A DNA stretch of 47,024 bases from an uncultured Porphyromonadaceae bacterium. Lineage in GTDB: Bacteria; Bacteroidota; Bacteroidia; Bacteroidales; Muribaculaceae. Each line of letters begins with the position of its first letter. Position 1 is the first letter of the stretch. The notes under the pieces were generated by a model. That model saw only the letters and a list, made by a program, of their open reading frames with translations. It was not told the origin of the DNA and did no database searches. The DNA lies in the NCBI GenBank assembly GCA_947176295.1, contig CAMWQB010000006.1, forward strand, positions 1 to 47,024, read 5' to 3'. This document shows positions 8,520 through 18,193 of this stretch, in pieces. The position numbers and the translations under genes are program-made.

Positions 8520-9029
8520 ATGATGAAAGAGCCGTTCCGTCCTGATCCGTCGGCCTACGCCCGCGCCGAAGCGCCGCGTGTGCTTCGAATCTTTTTCCCT
8601 ATAGTTTCTGTCCTTATGGCTGCGTCGGCTGTCGGCGCGCTCTTTGATATACGCTTTCTTTTTGCCGGGCTGATGATTGTGATGGTGCTGTGTCCGGCCG
8701 CTTTTTTCTTTCTCTGGTTCGGCATGACAGGGCGCCAGGATGCACGTCTGCGGTTGCGACCGCAGGTGTGGCATGTGTCCCCCACTCTTCTGCGGATTGA
8801 ATTTTTCGGCTTCGGCGAGGATGCTCCGGTAGAATCGGAGATTGAAATACCCATGTCGGAAATAGAGCGTTTCGAACGCCGGGGAGCGGTCTATCTTGTG
8901 TGCACCACCCATGCCGATTGCAATCTGCTTCTTGCAGACATCGAACATCTTGATGCCGAAAGTGTTAAAATTCTTGCCACGGCGGCATTCGAACATCAAA
9001 ATTCGCGCGACGACGAAGAATTGGCATAA
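8520..9029 (+). CDS. Uncharacterised two-helix membrane protein
   Basis: Predicted protein of 169 residues that I do not recognise. A charged, Pro-rich start (1-22) is followed by two adjacent hydrophobic helices (about 24-42 and 46-66), then a soluble domain (about 70-155) of alternating strands. This layout resembles small proteins with a PH-like or YcxB-like cytoplasmic domain behind a helical hairpin, but the likeness is weak. It starts 12 bases after the universal stress protein gene and is probably co-transcribed with it. The C-terminus is acidic (RDDEELA). Confidence 0.6.
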   Translation: MMKEPFRPDPSAYARAEAPRVLRIFFPIVSVLMAASAVGALFDIRFLFAGLMIVMVLCPAAFFFLWFGMTGRQDARLRLRPQVWHVSPTLLRIEFFGFGEDAPVESEIEIPMSEIERFERRGAVYLVCTTHADCNLLLADIEHLDAESVKILATAAFEHQNSRDDEELA

Positions 9030-9099
9030 GATTTGCCGGTATTCCCGGCAGACACTCAATCTTAGACAGACATATTTTCTTCTCTCTCCAATATCGAAT

Positions 9100-11349
9100 A
9101 TGAACGAACGACTTCGCAAATTTCTCGACCTGATATATACTGACGTGCGCGAGCGGCGCCTCCGCACGGCCCTGACACGCATCCGCGCCTTCGCCAAGGA
9201 ACAGCAGCTTCCGGAAATTGCTTCGGAAGCTGAAGCCATCGAACGGCGCTACTTCTATATGCTCCGCAGCATGGCCATGGGGATGCCCGACCCCAACCAG
9301 CATATAGAGATTGCCGGAATGCTTGAATCGACCCTTGTCCTGGGCCTCCGTGCCTTCCGCGAAGCATCCATCGCCAAGGGTGGCGACACGCTATACGATT
9401 CATACGCGCGCTACGCTTCTATCCGCGGCGAAGAAAATATCTCAACACTGGCTGTGGATTTCCTCACGGAGCATGCAGCCCTTATGTCGGACCCGGCGGC
9501 CCTCACGGATTCGTCCAAGCGGGCTCCGCTCGAGCGCCTGAGCCGCGATATATTCCACCGCGCCTGGGTGGAATATCCGCTGGATTTAGATTCAGCCGAC
9601 GCACTTTATAATCTCGTTGAGGCGGAAGATGTGCCCATGGCCGACCGCGAGGCATGGATCAACGCCGTGGTGCTTGGCCTCCTTTACGGCTACGACCCCG
9701 AACGCATCGCTCTACTTCTGCGATTCACGCGCCTTGACGACACGCGCCTTCGGGCCGCATCCTTAAGCGGAATATTCCTTGCGCTCTATCGGTGGTGGTT
9801 TGCTGAGGGTGGCCCGACGATGTGGACCACCTTGCGGAAACTTGAGCGAGACCCTGATTACAGCGAAGATATGCGCACGGTCATATACGAATTTGCCCGC
9901 CAGCTCCATGCCACGGGGCTTGCCACCAACATAGAGCGGGATGTCCTGCCTGGGATAAACAGTCTCGGGGCCGACCTCATGCAGAAGCTTTCCGGGATAG
10001 ACCTCTCTCAGAAAAGCCCTGAGGAGCTCCGCGAGCTCCTGTCGGGCGCATCTCTTCCCGGCCTTGACAATGATAAAGTTCGCTCGTCGATGCGCAACAT
10101 AAACGAGATGGCCGAGGCAGGCGACGACGTGTTCTTTGCCTTCCTGAAACCCATGCACCAACAGTCGTTCTTCAACGATATCGCCAACTGGTGGATGCCT
10201 TTCGACACTTCGCGAAGCGAATTCGCAGAAATCTTCGAGGGCGAGGGAGCAGTGCTCGGCGAGATGTTCGACAAGCTCGAATTTCTCTGCGACAGCGACA
10301 AATATGCCGTACTGATGGCAGTGGCCGCGGCTCCGCGCAGCATGAGGGCCCGCACGCTCTCGATGATGATAGAGCAGTATGGGATGATTGCCGAGCAGAT
10401 GGGTGAAAAGACGGAAAACTACGATGCCCGCTTCCGCCACAGCGTGGCCAACTACATGAAGAACGCGTTCAGGTTCTATACTTTGTTCAGACGCAAGGGC
10501 GAGCTATACAATCCCTTCACGCCCGAGATAGGGTTCAATTCTCTCAAATCCATTGCGGGCCTCTACACCTCGGCCGAGGCGGTGCTGTCTATCGCCGACC
10601 GGCTTTCGGATTCGGGGCTTCGACCGTTTGCGTTCCCCTTCTACATGGGGCTTATAGAATCGGGAGCGGAGGTCTCGGCCTCGACGTACATGAGAGCGGC
10701 GCAAAGCGCAGAAAGCACACGCCGATTCGACCTTGCCCGCGACTGGTATCATGAAGCTTATGAACTCGACCCCACAAAGGAAGAGGCCCTGCGCGGCAAT
10801 GTGTCGATGCTCAGGAACCTGGGCGACCTCGAGGGTGCGCTTGAAATTCTGGACGAGGCGGGAGTAGACAAAATTGAAAACGTAAAGCTTCTGCGGAAAT
10901 ATGCCGATGCGTTGTTCGAGGTTCGACGCTTCGACGATGCCCAGACTGTGATAGACAAAATCATATATACGGGCACTGAAGAAGATGCCACCGGGGCACG
11001 CCTGCTGCAAGCCTCGATTCTGATCGAGGACGGAAATGCGCTCGGGGCTATCGAGGCCGCCGAGCAACTGCTGGCGGGGCCTCTGTCGGCCGAACGAGAG
11101 CAGGCGGCTTGGCGCCACTCAGGGATGGGCTATCTTGCATGCCGCCAGCCGGACAAAGCGTACGCCGCCCTGCGCCGGAGCATGGGACCAAATCCAAATC
11201 TCACCACCGTCGAAATATGCAGCGATTATCTGCGGCAGAAAACTTCCCTGCTGACAACGGTCTATGGTATAGCTCCCGAGGACATCAACGCTATGTGCGA
11301 TGCTCTGAGATATACAATTTCCGCCACGGATATTCCCTTTGTCAACTGA
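9100..11349 (+). CDS. Large TPR-type helical repeat protein
   Basis: Predicted protein of 749 residues, without signal peptide or membrane helix, so probably cytosolic. It is almost wholly alpha-helical. The last third (about 590-720) has recognisable tetratricopeptide repeats, e.g. RFDLARDWYHEAYELDP and DLEGALEILDEAG. The N-terminal two thirds contain no family I can name. I chose ATG 9100 (MNERLRKFLDL) because the open frame further upstream lies inside the preceding gene and codes for a residue mix unlike the rest. A TPR protein of this type usually serves as a binding scaffold; the partner is unknown. It is followed by a short lipoprotein gene with its own -7 box. Confidence 0.7.
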   Translation: MNERLRKFLDLIYTDVRERRLRTALTRIRAFAKEQQLPEIASEAEAIERRYFYMLRSMAMGMPDPNQHIEIAGMLESTLVLGLRAFREASIAKGGDTLYDSYARYASIRGEENISTLAVDFLTEHAALMSDPAALTDSSKRAPLERLSRDIFHRAWVEYPLDLDSADALYNLVEAEDVPMADREAWINAVVLGLLYGYDPERIALLLRFTRLDDTRLRAASLSGIFLALYRWWFAEGGPTMWTTLRKLERDPDYSEDMRTVIYEFARQLHATGLATNIERDVLPGINSLGADLMQKLSGIDLSQKSPEELRELLSGASLPGLDNDKVRSSMRNINEMAEAGDDVFFAFLKPMHQQSFFNDIANWWMPFDTSRSEFAEIFEGEGAVLGEMFDKLEFLCDSDKYAVLMAVAAAPRSMRARTLSMMIEQYGMIAEQMGEKTENYDARFRHSVANYMKNAFRFYTLFRRKGELYNPFTPEIGFNSLKSIAGLYTSAEAVLSIADRLSDSGLRPFAFPFYMGLIESGAEVSASTYMRAAQSAESTRRFDLARDWYHEAYELDPTKEEALRGNVSMLRNLGDLEGALEILDEAGVDKIENVKLLRKYADALFEVRRFDDAQTVIDKIIYTGTEEDATGARLLQASILIEDGNALGAIEAAEQLLAGPLSAEREQAAWRHSGMGYLACRQPDKAYAALRRSMGPNPNLTTVEICSDYLRQKTSLLTTVYGIAPEDINAMCDALRYTISATDIPFVN

Positions 11350-11356
11350 AAAATCG

Positions 11357-11364
11357 TATATTTG
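11357..11364 (+). promoter_or_regulatory. -7 promoter box (TATATTTG), very short leader
   Basis: A perfect TAnnTTTG box ends 8 bases before the ATG at 11373. A TTTG lies at 11338-11341 but its spacing (15 bases) is shorter than usual. If used, the transcript would start within a few bases of the start codon. Confidence 0.45.
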
Positions 11365-11372
11365 CATCCGTA

Positions 11373-11678
11373 ATGAAAAAAACTACGTTTGCAGTATTGA
11401 CCCTCCTCTGCCTCGCGGCCGCGATGCAACTATCGTCGTGCGCCGGCGACTCGTCCTCGTCTGCGATGAAAGCTGCGGCAGAAGCCGGTCGCCGCGATGC
11501 ACTCGATGTGATGGCTCTTGATTCTGCGGGCATGGGAAGGGAAGGCGGCATCCTCGCCATCCGCACCCGCGAAACCGAATTGCGCGCACAGGGGCTGGAC
11601 TCCTGCGCCAATGCATATGCCCGTGGCGCATACGCCGTAATCGACTCCGTTCTTTCAGCAGAAAATGCCCTTCGTTAA
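11373..11678 (+). CDS. Small lipoprotein
   Basis: Predicted 101-residue precursor. The N-terminus has Lys residues, a hydrophobic stretch and a lipobox ending LSSC, so it should be lipidated at Cys 23 and moved to the envelope. The mature part is short, Ala- and Ser-rich and probably helical; I know no family for it. Its 3' end overlaps the priA start by 14 bases in another frame, so the two are likely co-transcribed. A -7 promoter box lies just upstream, within the end of the preceding TPR gene's 3' flank. Confidence 0.65.
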   Translation: MKKTTFAVLTLLCLAAAMQLSSCAGDSSSSAMKAAAEAGRRDALDVMALDSAGMGREGGILAIRTRETELRAQGLDSCANAYARGAYAVIDSVLSAENALR

Positions 11679-14157
11679 CGTCCTTCTGCCCCTGCCGGTC
11701 CACAGCACGTTCACCTACGCTGTGCCCTCGCATATTCAGGCCTCGGATATCCATCCCGGGGCCCGTGTGCTTGTGCCCTTCGGCTCGCGCCATCTGTATA
11801 CGGGAATCGTCGAGGCAACGGATGTGGTAGCTCCAAAAGGGATTCAGGCAAAGGAAATAAAAAGTCTTCTCGACCCCAAGCCTATAATCCGACATCCGCA
11901 GATGCGCTTCTGGGAGTGGATTTCGACGTACTACCTGTGTACGCGAGGCGAGGTATTCAAGGCGGCCGTTCCGGCTGGACTGAAGGTTGAGAGCGAAACC
12001 GTTGTCGAGCTCAATCCCGATCTCGACGCCTCGCAGCTCGAAGGGCTCGGAGAATGCGAGATGGCTGTTGTAGACTACATCAGGGAGAAGGGAAAGCAGC
12101 CCGGAGGGGCCATTGCTCGCGGCGTGAAACTCCCTGAGGGACGGAGTGCGGAGGGAATAGTTGCGCGGCTCATAGCCTCCGGCGTTGCGGTGGTGAGCGA
12201 GCGCTTGCGCGAACGCTACCGGGCCGTAAAGAAAACATTCGTCCGCCTCACCATTCCGCGCAGCGACCAGGGAGCGATTGCCGCGGCTTTTGCCTCCGTG
12301 CGACGCTCGGCCAAGCAGGAGGCGGCGCTCGTGGCGTTGATAGCCCTAAGCGGATTCAACCGCCCTGAAGGAGACGCGGTCAAGGACGTAAGCCTCGAAG
12401 AACTTGCGGAGAAAGCGGACGTGAGCCGCGCGAACGTGAAAGCTCTGTCCGACAAGGGCTTGTGTGAAATCTTCGACAAGACAATCTCGCGTTATTCCTG
12501 CGACACCACGGCCACCGGCCCGTTGCCAGCTCTCTCCAAAGCCCAGGACGAGGCCCTGCGGGCGATCCATAAATCATTTCTCGACCATCAGGTAACGCTC
12601 CTGCACGGGGTGACGGGTTCGGGCAAAACGGAAATATACCTTCATCTCATCGACTACGTAATGCGGCAGGGCAAGCAGGCTCTATTTCTCGTGCCTGAAA
12701 TAGCGCTTACCACCCAGCTCACCCGCAGGCTTCAGCGAGTATTCGGGTCGAAAGTGGTGATATATCATTCGAAATTTTCTGACAGCGAGCGCGTGGACAT
12801 CTGGCGGCGCCTGCTCGACACGAACGAACCTTTGGTTGTGATCGGAGCTCGCTCGGCTGTGTTTCTTCCCTTCGCGAAGCTTGGGCTGGTGATTGTGGAC
12901 GAAGAACACGAATCTTCTTACAAGCAACACGATCCGGCCCCGCGCTATAACGGACGCGATGCGGCCACGGTGCTTGCGTCGATGCACGGAGCCAAAACCG
13001 TCTACGGCTCGGCCACACCCACGGTAGAGACATACTATAAGGCAATGACGGGCAAGTTCGGACTTGTGCGGCTGACTGAGCGCTTCGAAGGCGCGGAGCT
13101 ACCGGAAATAGAAATCGTGGACCTGCGTCAGGAAAGAAAGATGGGCCGGATGCACCTGGAATTTATTTCCGACAAGCTCTTGGATGCCGTGCATTCCACC
13201 GTGGACGAACGCCACCGGCAGGCAATACTCTTCCACAACCGCCGCGGCTATGCTCCGATGGCACGCTGCCGCATGTGTCAGTTTATCCCCAAATGCGACT
13301 TCTGCGATGTGTCGCTCACCTATCACCGCTTTCACAACACCTTGAGTTGCCACTACTGCGGGGCGGCGTATCCCGTGCCCCGAGTATGCCCCAACTGCGG
13401 TGAACCGGCCATAGAAATCGTGGGCTTCGGCACGGAGCGCCTCGAGGAAGACCTGACTGAGGCTTTCGGACAAGCGAAAATTCTCCGTATGGACCTCGAC
13501 ACCACGCGCAACAAGGATGCATACTCGCGGATTATCGACGATTTTTCCGAGCACAAGGCCGACATACTCGTGGGCACGCAGATGGTTACTAAAGGCCTGG
13601 ATTTCGGAAACGTAGAGCTTGTGGGCGTGCTCAACGCCGATTCGCTTATAAATTTCCCGGATTTCCGCTCGGCGGAAAGGGCATTCAACATGCTCGAACA
13701 AGTGGGCGGACGGAGCGGAAGGCGTGCTGACGGAGCACGCGGCCGTGTGCTCGTGCAGACCTACAACCCCGAGCATCCGGTGCTCCGCTTCGCTGCCACG
13801 CACGACTATGAAGGATTCTACGGACAGGAGCTCGAGGAGCGCCGAGCCTTTAACTATCCTCCCTTCACGCGCATCATCAACATCTATGTGAGGCACCGCG
13901 AGGCGCCGGTGGCCCAAAACGGAGCGGAAGCTCTCGCGGCCGATCTGCGCTCGATTCTCGGCAACCGCGTAAGCGCGGTCCAGGAGCCGCCGGTGAGCCG
14001 CATTCAAAACCAATACATCCGGAAAATTATGCTCAAGGTGGAGGCTGACGCGTCGATGGCCAAGGTAAAAGACATCCTGCGCGAAGCATATATCCGCCTC
14101 ACGTCAGCACCCACCACGCGCTCGCTCACAGTCCATTACGACGTAGACCCGGTATAA
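11665..14157 (+). CDS. priA: Primosomal protein N' (PriA helicase)
   Basis: Predicted protein of 830 residues, a normal length for PriA. PriA reloads the replicative helicase at stalled or collapsed forks. The N-terminal DNA-binding domain starts with the typical NVLLPLPVHSTFTYAVP. The helicase core has Walker A GVTGSGKT (315-322) and the DEEH box (412-415), with HESSYKQ after it. A zinc-binding insert with four CxxC-type pairs (CRMC, CDFC, CHYC, CPNC; about 534-575) and the later ..LVGTQMVTKGLDF.. motif complete the family pattern. All key residues are present. It overlaps the upstream lipoprotein gene and converges on ftsH. Confidence 0.95.
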   Translation: MPFVNVLLPLPVHSTFTYAVPSHIQASDIHPGARVLVPFGSRHLYTGIVEATDVVAPKGIQAKEIKSLLDPKPIIRHPQMRFWEWISTYYLCTRGEVFKAAVPAGLKVESETVVELNPDLDASQLEGLGECEMAVVDYIREKGKQPGGAIARGVKLPEGRSAEGIVARLIASGVAVVSERLRERYRAVKKTFVRLTIPRSDQGAIAAAFASVRRSAKQEAALVALIALSGFNRPEGDAVKDVSLEELAEKADVSRANVKALSDKGLCEIFDKTISRYSCDTTATGPLPALSKAQDEALRAIHKSFLDHQVTLLHGVTGSGKTEIYLHLIDYVMRQGKQALFLVPEIALTTQLTRRLQRVFGSKVVIYHSKFSDSERVDIWRRLLDTNEPLVVIGARSAVFLPFAKLGLVIVDEEHESSYKQHDPAPRYNGRDAATVLASMHGAKTVYGSATPTVETYYKAMTGKFGLVRLTERFEGAELPEIEIVDLRQERKMGRMHLEFISDKLLDAVHSTVDERHRQAILFHNRRGYAPMARCRMCQFIPKCDFCDVSLTYHRFHNTLSCHYCGAAYPVPRVCPNCGEPAIEIVGFGTERLEEDLTEAFGQAKILRMDLDTTRNKDAYSRIIDDFSEHKADILVGTQMVTKGLDFGNVELVGVLNADSLINFPDFRSAERAFNMLEQVGGRSGRRADGARGRVLVQTYNPEHPVLRFAATHDYEGFYGQELEERRAFNYPPFTRIINIYVRHREAPVAQNGAEALAADLRSILGNRVSAVQEPPVSRIQNQYIRKIMLKVEADASMAKVKDILREAYIRLTSAPTTRSLTVHYDVDPV

Positions 14158-14191
14158 ATCAGCGGGCTAATTTCCTTGTCGGAATATTTTT

Positions 14192-14285
14192 TTACACACT
14201 ACAAACGTGCCGAAGGCACGCCCCTGCAAACTATTGGCACAATGTAGATTATGCCGTGTGTAAGCATGGACGTGCCTTCGGCGCG
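14192..14285 (+). repeat. Paired inverted hairpins between priA and ftsH
   Basis: Two 15-base hairpin units, CGTGCCGAAGGCACG (14206-14220) and CGTGCCTTCGGCGCG (14271-14285), are inverted copies of each other with one mismatch. Outside and inside them TTACACAC (14192-14199) and GTGTGTAA (14256-14263) are also complementary. On the minus strand the first unit is followed by a T-rich stretch, so it may end ftsH transcription. The double arrangement could also be a REP-like palindromic element. Confidence 0.6.
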
Positions 14286-14316
14286 TTCCGGAGAGAGGGA
14301 TCGAAGTGCGAGAGAA

Positions 14317-16374
14317 TTATTTCTCGGACGAATCCTTATCCTGAGGTTCCTTATCGGCGTCGGAGACTTCGGTGGCCTCGACATCGATTGGCGGAGGAGT
14401 AGGCTCGGAAGCCTGCGATGCGGGATCTTCGGGGTTCTTGCCGAAGAGTTCGTCGGTGCGCGACGCCCACGGGCGTGGTCCGAAAATATTTTTGACATCT
14501 TCCGTGAAGATAACTTCACGGGTAACGAGTGTATCGGTGAGTTTGCCATGACCTTCGGCATGCTCGCGCAGGATAGCCTTGGCTCGCTCATATTGCTCGG
14601 AAATGATGCGGGACACCTCTTCGTCGATAACCTTTGCCCGCTCGTTGCTATAAGGCTTGCTGAAGCCCATATCCTGGCCTGTGGAATCGTAATAGCTCAG
14701 GTTGGGCATGCGGTCGCTCATGCCGTAGTATACAACCATGGCGTAGGCCTGCTTGGTCACACGCTCGAGGTCGTTGGCTGCACCGGTGGATATACGCCCG
14801 AGGAAAATCTCTTCGGCCGCACGACCGCCAAGAGTGGCGCAGATTTCGTCGAGGAGCACTTGCGATGGTGTGATCTGACGTTCTTCCGGCAGATACCATG
14901 CGGCACCGAGGGCCTTGCCGCGGGGCACGATAGTAACCTTCACCAGCGGATTGGCATAACGTAGATGCCACGACACGGTGGCATGTCCTGCTTCGTGGAT
15001 TGCAATGGCCTTCTTTTCCTCGGCTGTGGTGATTTTCGAGCGCTTTTCAAGACCGCCGATAATGCGGTCGACGGCAGCGGAGAAATCTTCTTTCGACACC
15101 ACGTCCTTGTCGTGGCGAGCAGCGATGAGGGCGGCCTCGTTGCAGACGTTGGCAATGTCAGCGCCGGAGAATCCCGGGGTCTGGCGGGCGAGGAGCTCGA
15201 CGTCGAGATCCGGCGCGGTCTTCACCTTGCGGAGGTGGACCTTGAAAATCTCCACACGGTCGGGGAGATCGGGGAGATCGACGTATATCTGACGGTCGAA
15301 GCGACCTGCACGCATGAGGGCCTTATCGAGAATATCAGCGCGGTTTGTAGCGGCAAGGATAATTACGCCGCTGTTTGAGCCGAAGCCGTCCATCTCGGTG
15401 AGGAGCTGGTTGAGGGTATTTTCGCGTTCGTCGTTGCCACCCATTCCGGCGTTACGGCCACGTGCGCGGCCCACGGCGTCGATTTCATCGATAAAGACGA
15501 TGCACGGCGCCTTTTCCTTGGCCTGGCGGAAGAGGTCGCGGACACGCGAGGCACCCACACCTACGAACATCTCCACGAAGTCGGAACCGCTCATAGAGAA
15601 GAAAGGCACATTAGCTTCGCCGGCCACGGCCTTGGCAAGGAGCGTCTTACCTGTTCCGGGAGGGCCCACAAGGAGAGCTCCTTTGGGAATTTTGCCGCCG
15701 AGGGCGGTGTAGCGGTCGGGTTTGCGCAGGAACTGGACAATCTCCTCGATTTCGGTCTTGGCTTCGGAAAGCCCGGCCACGTCCTTGAACGTAACCTTGT
15801 CGGCATTGTCCTTATCGAACAACATGGCCTTCGACTTGCCGACAGAAAATACACCTCCGCCTCCGCCGGGGCCTCCGGCACCACCGCTCATGCGCCTCAT
15901 CATCCAGATCCAGAATCCTATAAGGAGGACGAAAGGCAGGAAATTAATAAGGATATTGCCGAAGGGGCTCGACTTCTCATAGTCGACACTACCGGTGAAG
16001 TCGCCGTTCTGGCGCCACTGGTCGATGCGTCGGGTAAGGTCGTCGGCGGAAGAAATATTCGTAACGACGTAGGCATGCGTCGCAACCGGTTTCTCCGAAA
16101 AGTTAGAACCATTAAAGACTTTCCGGGCGAGGGAATCGGTGAGCTGTCCCTGAGCTGTCTTGCCGTCGGTGTTAATTATGATTTTCGTGATGCCTCGGTC
16201 CTTTTCGATATAGGAACAGAATTCGGTGAAGGACACTTCTTTTGTCACTTCATTTCGGTCGAGATATACGATTCCGAAAATCACGGCAAAGACAATGGCA
16301 TACATCCACCAGATGCTGAACCTCATTTTGAAAGGTTTCATCGGTCCGCCGGAAGGGTTGTTCTTGGGGGGCAT
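14317..16374 (-). CDS. ftsH: FtsH, membrane-bound AAA+ zinc protease
   Basis: Predicted protein of 685 residues. FtsH is an ATP-driven hexameric protease of the inner membrane that degrades misfolded membrane proteins and regulators. Two membrane helices (about 18-37 and 141-158) flank the periplasmic domain. A Gly-rich linker (164-175) leads to the AAA+ module with Walker A GPPGTGKT (237-244), Walker B FIDEID (294-299) and the second region of homology. The zinc site HEAGH lies at 460-464. The C-terminal tail after about 640 is Pro-, Glu- and Asp-rich, with no fold visible. The gene is 53 bases downstream of rsfS and probably shares its promoter. Confidence 0.97.
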   Translation of the reverse strand: MPPKNNPSGGPMKPFKMRFSIWWMYAIVFAVIFGIVYLDRNEVTKEVSFTEFCSYIEKDRGITKIIINTDGKTAQGQLTDSLARKVFNGSNFSEKPVATHAYVVTNISSADDLTRRIDQWRQNGDFTGSVDYEKSSPFGNILINFLPFVLLIGFWIWMMRRMSGGAGGPGGGGGVFSVGKSKAMLFDKDNADKVTFKDVAGLSEAKTEIEEIVQFLRKPDRYTALGGKIPKGALLVGPPGTGKTLLAKAVAGEANVPFFSMSGSDFVEMFVGVGASRVRDLFRQAKEKAPCIVFIDEIDAVGRARGRNAGMGGNDERENTLNQLLTEMDGFGSNSGVIILAATNRADILDKALMRAGRFDRQIYVDLPDLPDRVEIFKVHLRKVKTAPDLDVELLARQTPGFSGADIANVCNEAALIAARHDKDVVSKEDFSAAVDRIIGGLEKRSKITTAEEKKAIAIHEAGHATVSWHLRYANPLVKVTIVPRGKALGAAWYLPEERQITPSQVLLDEICATLGGRAAEEIFLGRISTGAANDLERVTKQAYAMVVYYGMSDRMPNLSYYDSTGQDMGFSKPYSNERAKVIDEEVSRIISEQYERAKAILREHAEGHGKLTDTLVTREVIFTEDVKNIFGPRPWASRTDELFGKNPEDPASQASEPTPPPIDVEATEVSDADKEPQDKDSSEK

Positions 16375-16410
16375 AGTTTAAATCGGAAGAAGCAGAGTAA
16401 AGAATATGAA

Positions 16411-16419
16411 GGGGGGGGG
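16411..16419. repeat. G9 homopolymer (C9 on the coding strand) before ftsH
   Basis: Nine G in a row in the 53-base gap between rsfS and ftsH, 37 bases before the ftsH start. Such tracts are prone to slippage and could alter leader length or folding; no direct sign of regulation is visible. Confidence 0.8.
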
Positions 16420-16427
16420 AGAGATAA

Positions 16428-16787
16428 TTAGTCGAGATCAGGTATTTCGGTGATACGAGCATCGTTCCAGAGATCTTCGAGATTGTAGTATCTTCTGGCC
16501 TCGCGAGTGAAGATGTGTACCCAGATGTCGCCATAGTCGAGGACAATCCACTCGTCGCCGTCGGCACCATCGGCATTGAAGGGCTTCTCCGAGCCGTTGA
16601 TGCGCACGTAGTCGCCGACACTTTCGGCGATGGCGCTCACCTGCTGGCGGGAAGTGCCTTCGGCAATGATGAACTTGCGGGCGGAAGCCGAGTCGATGTG
16701 CGAAAGGTCCACGACCGTAATGGCGCGACCCTTGCGTTCCTGGATTCCTTCGATTATAAGTTGCTGCAATGTGTCGGTTTCAATCAT
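16428..16787 (-). CDS. rsfS: Ribosome silencing factor RsfS
   Basis: Predicted protein of 119 residues, the usual length. RsfS binds ribosomal protein uL14 and prevents joining of the subunits when nutrients are short. The family pattern is clear: AITVVDLSHIDSASARKFII near residues 21-40, the SRQQVSAIAESV helix, then DEWIVLDYGDIWVHIF and the aromatic YYNLEDLW. It stands directly upstream of ftsH, an arrangement found in many Bacteroidetes. A perfect -7 box occurs about 54 bases upstream of the start. Confidence 0.95.
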   Translation of the reverse strand: MIETDTLQQLIIEGIQERKGRAITVVDLSHIDSASARKFIIAEGTSRQQVSAIAESVGDYVRINGSEKPFNADGADGDEWIVLDYGDIWVHIFTREARRYYNLEDLWNDARITEIPDLD

Positions 16788-16840
16788 ATTGTGTTGAAAG
16801 GGATTTGTCTGAATTGAGAGGTGATGAATTCTTGAATTTG

Positions 16841-16848
16841 CAAAATTA
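16841..16848 (-). promoter_or_regulatory. -7 promoter box for rsfS-ftsH
   Basis: On the minus strand this reads TAATTTTG, a perfect TAnnTTTG. No TTTG occurs at the usual 19-20 base spacing, though one lies 25 bases away. The leader would be about 50 bases. Confidence 0.4.
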
Positions 16849-16905
16849 ATGATTTTTATTGAATGGAAGCCTGCAAAAAGCGGGCCTGATTACCTACATT
16901 AACAA

Positions 16906-18159
16906 TTATTCGTATTGCATAGTTTTCGCCGGGTCGATTCTTGCGGCAAGATGAGCCGGGAGCACCAGCATGAGCCAAGCCACGAGCACCACTCCGATAT
17001 TGAGCAGAGCGAAGGCTCCCCAGGCCTCTCTAACAGGCACATAGGCGAGATAATACATTTCGGGGTTGAGGGGCAGGAAATGTGTCCGGGCCTGAATGAA
17101 GATAAGCGACAGGCCCACGACATTGCCTGCCAAAAGTCCGAGCCCCACGAGCCGCAAAGCCATCCACACGAAGACATGCGACACCATTCGGCCTGAGGCT
17201 CCGAGCGAACGCAGGATGCCGATTTCGGGAATGCGCTCGAGGATGAGGATAAAAAGGCTCGACACAAGCGTGAAGCCGGCAACGAAAAGCATGAGGATGA
17301 ATATGACAAGCACATTGGTGTCGAGAAGCGACAGCCAGTTGAAATATACTGCGTCGGCCCGCTCCACGCTCGACACAGGGTATATGCCGGGGAGCACTCC
17401 CCGCGCAGCGTCGGTCTCGAGGACTCCGTATAGCTTCATAGCCGCTTCTTCAATTCCGTCGAGGGGGAGGTCGCGGAGGTCAATACGCATGGCCGCAATG
17501 CTGTCGCGCCCGGCCACGGCCCTCAGGAGCGCCGGAGCGACGTATGCTACATTTCTGTCGTAATCGCCAAAATGGGATTCGTATACCCCGGCCACGACAT
17601 GGCGCCGGGCCTTGATATCGGAATTGATAAAGAAGTTGGAATAGACCTTGTCGCCGGTCTTAAGACCAAGTTGGTCAGCCATATACTTCGATATCACTAT
17701 GGCCTCGCGACCATCTTTGCTTGAAAAATCGGGCCATCGGCCTTCGACTATGTTCTCGCGTTCGAAAGTAAAGTCATCGGGGCCGCATGCTTCCTGAGCA
17801 TGGAGAATCACGCCCTGGAAGTCACCATCGGTCTTCAAAATTGCAGGCTGACGGATGGAAAGACGGACGGAAGCCTCGGGCAACGTGCGACCGACGGCGT
17901 CGAGGAGTTCGGGACGAGCCTCAAGCCACGGTTCGACGCCACGAGTTGCGGGGTCGTAGAGCGGAAGGACCGTTACCTGGGCGTCGAAGCCCATGAGTTT
18001 GCGGTGAATTTCGTCCTTAAATCCAAAGGATACGGCCATGGCCAGCTCGAGGACAACGACGGCGAGAGCAACACCCACCACGGCGATTACGGCCCCCGTG
18101 TCGGAACCCGAGCCCCTGCGCAGGCGCATGTGGCGCGACAACCAATAGCTTAGAATCAA
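16906..18159 (-). CDS. ABC transporter permease, LolC/LolE-FtsX type
   Basis: Predicted protein of about 417 residues. One N-terminal membrane helix (AVIAVVGVALAVVVLELAMA), a large periplasmic domain (about 60-270) and three C-terminal helices form the FtsX/MacB permease layout. LolC/E-like permeases extract lipoproteins from the inner membrane. The open frame runs further upstream, but that extension overlaps the muramidase gene and has a foreign composition. I place the start at TTG 18159, giving MILSYWLSRHM, which matches homologues that begin with I-(A/S)-RR-type stretches; ATG 18129 is the alternative and would cut off part of that stretch. No ATPase gene is adjacent. Its substrate is unproven. 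Confidence 0.8.
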   Translation of the reverse strand: MILSYWLSRHMRLRRGSGSDTGAVIAVVGVALAVVVLELAMAVSFGFKDEIHRKLMGFDAQVTVLPLYDPATRGVEPWLEARPELLDAVGRTLPEASVRLSIRQPAILKTDGDFQGVILHAQEACGPDDFTFERENIVEGRWPDFSSKDGREAIVISKYMADQLGLKTGDKVYSNFFINSDIKARRHVVAGVYESHFGDYDRNVAYVAPALLRAVAGRDSIAAMRIDLRDLPLDGIEEAAMKLYGVLETDAARGVLPGIYPVSSVERADAVYFNWLSLLDTNVLVIFILMLFVAGFTLVSSLFILILERIPEIGILRSLGASGRMVSHVFVWMALRLVGLGLLAGNVVGLSLIFIQARTHFLPLNPEMYYLAYVPVREAWGAFALLNIGVVLVAWLMLVLPAHLAARIDPAKTMQYE

Positions 18160-18193
18160 AACCTTTTGTGCTGAATTTAGTGAGGGAAATTGC

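Noticed and set aside
8896-9099. Upstream extension of the large TPR protein
   Set aside because: It overlaps the preceding gene by 134 bases, and its residue mix differs from the protein proper; ATG 9100 gives a natural start.
7983-9239. Open frame of 418 codons on the minus strand
   Set aside because: It runs across the ends of three plus-strand genes and is strongly basic without motifs; a chance frame.
14251-14964. Plus-strand frame of 237 codons beginning near the priA-ftsH hairpins
   Set aside because: Antisense to the FtsH protease domain; the reading has no family features.
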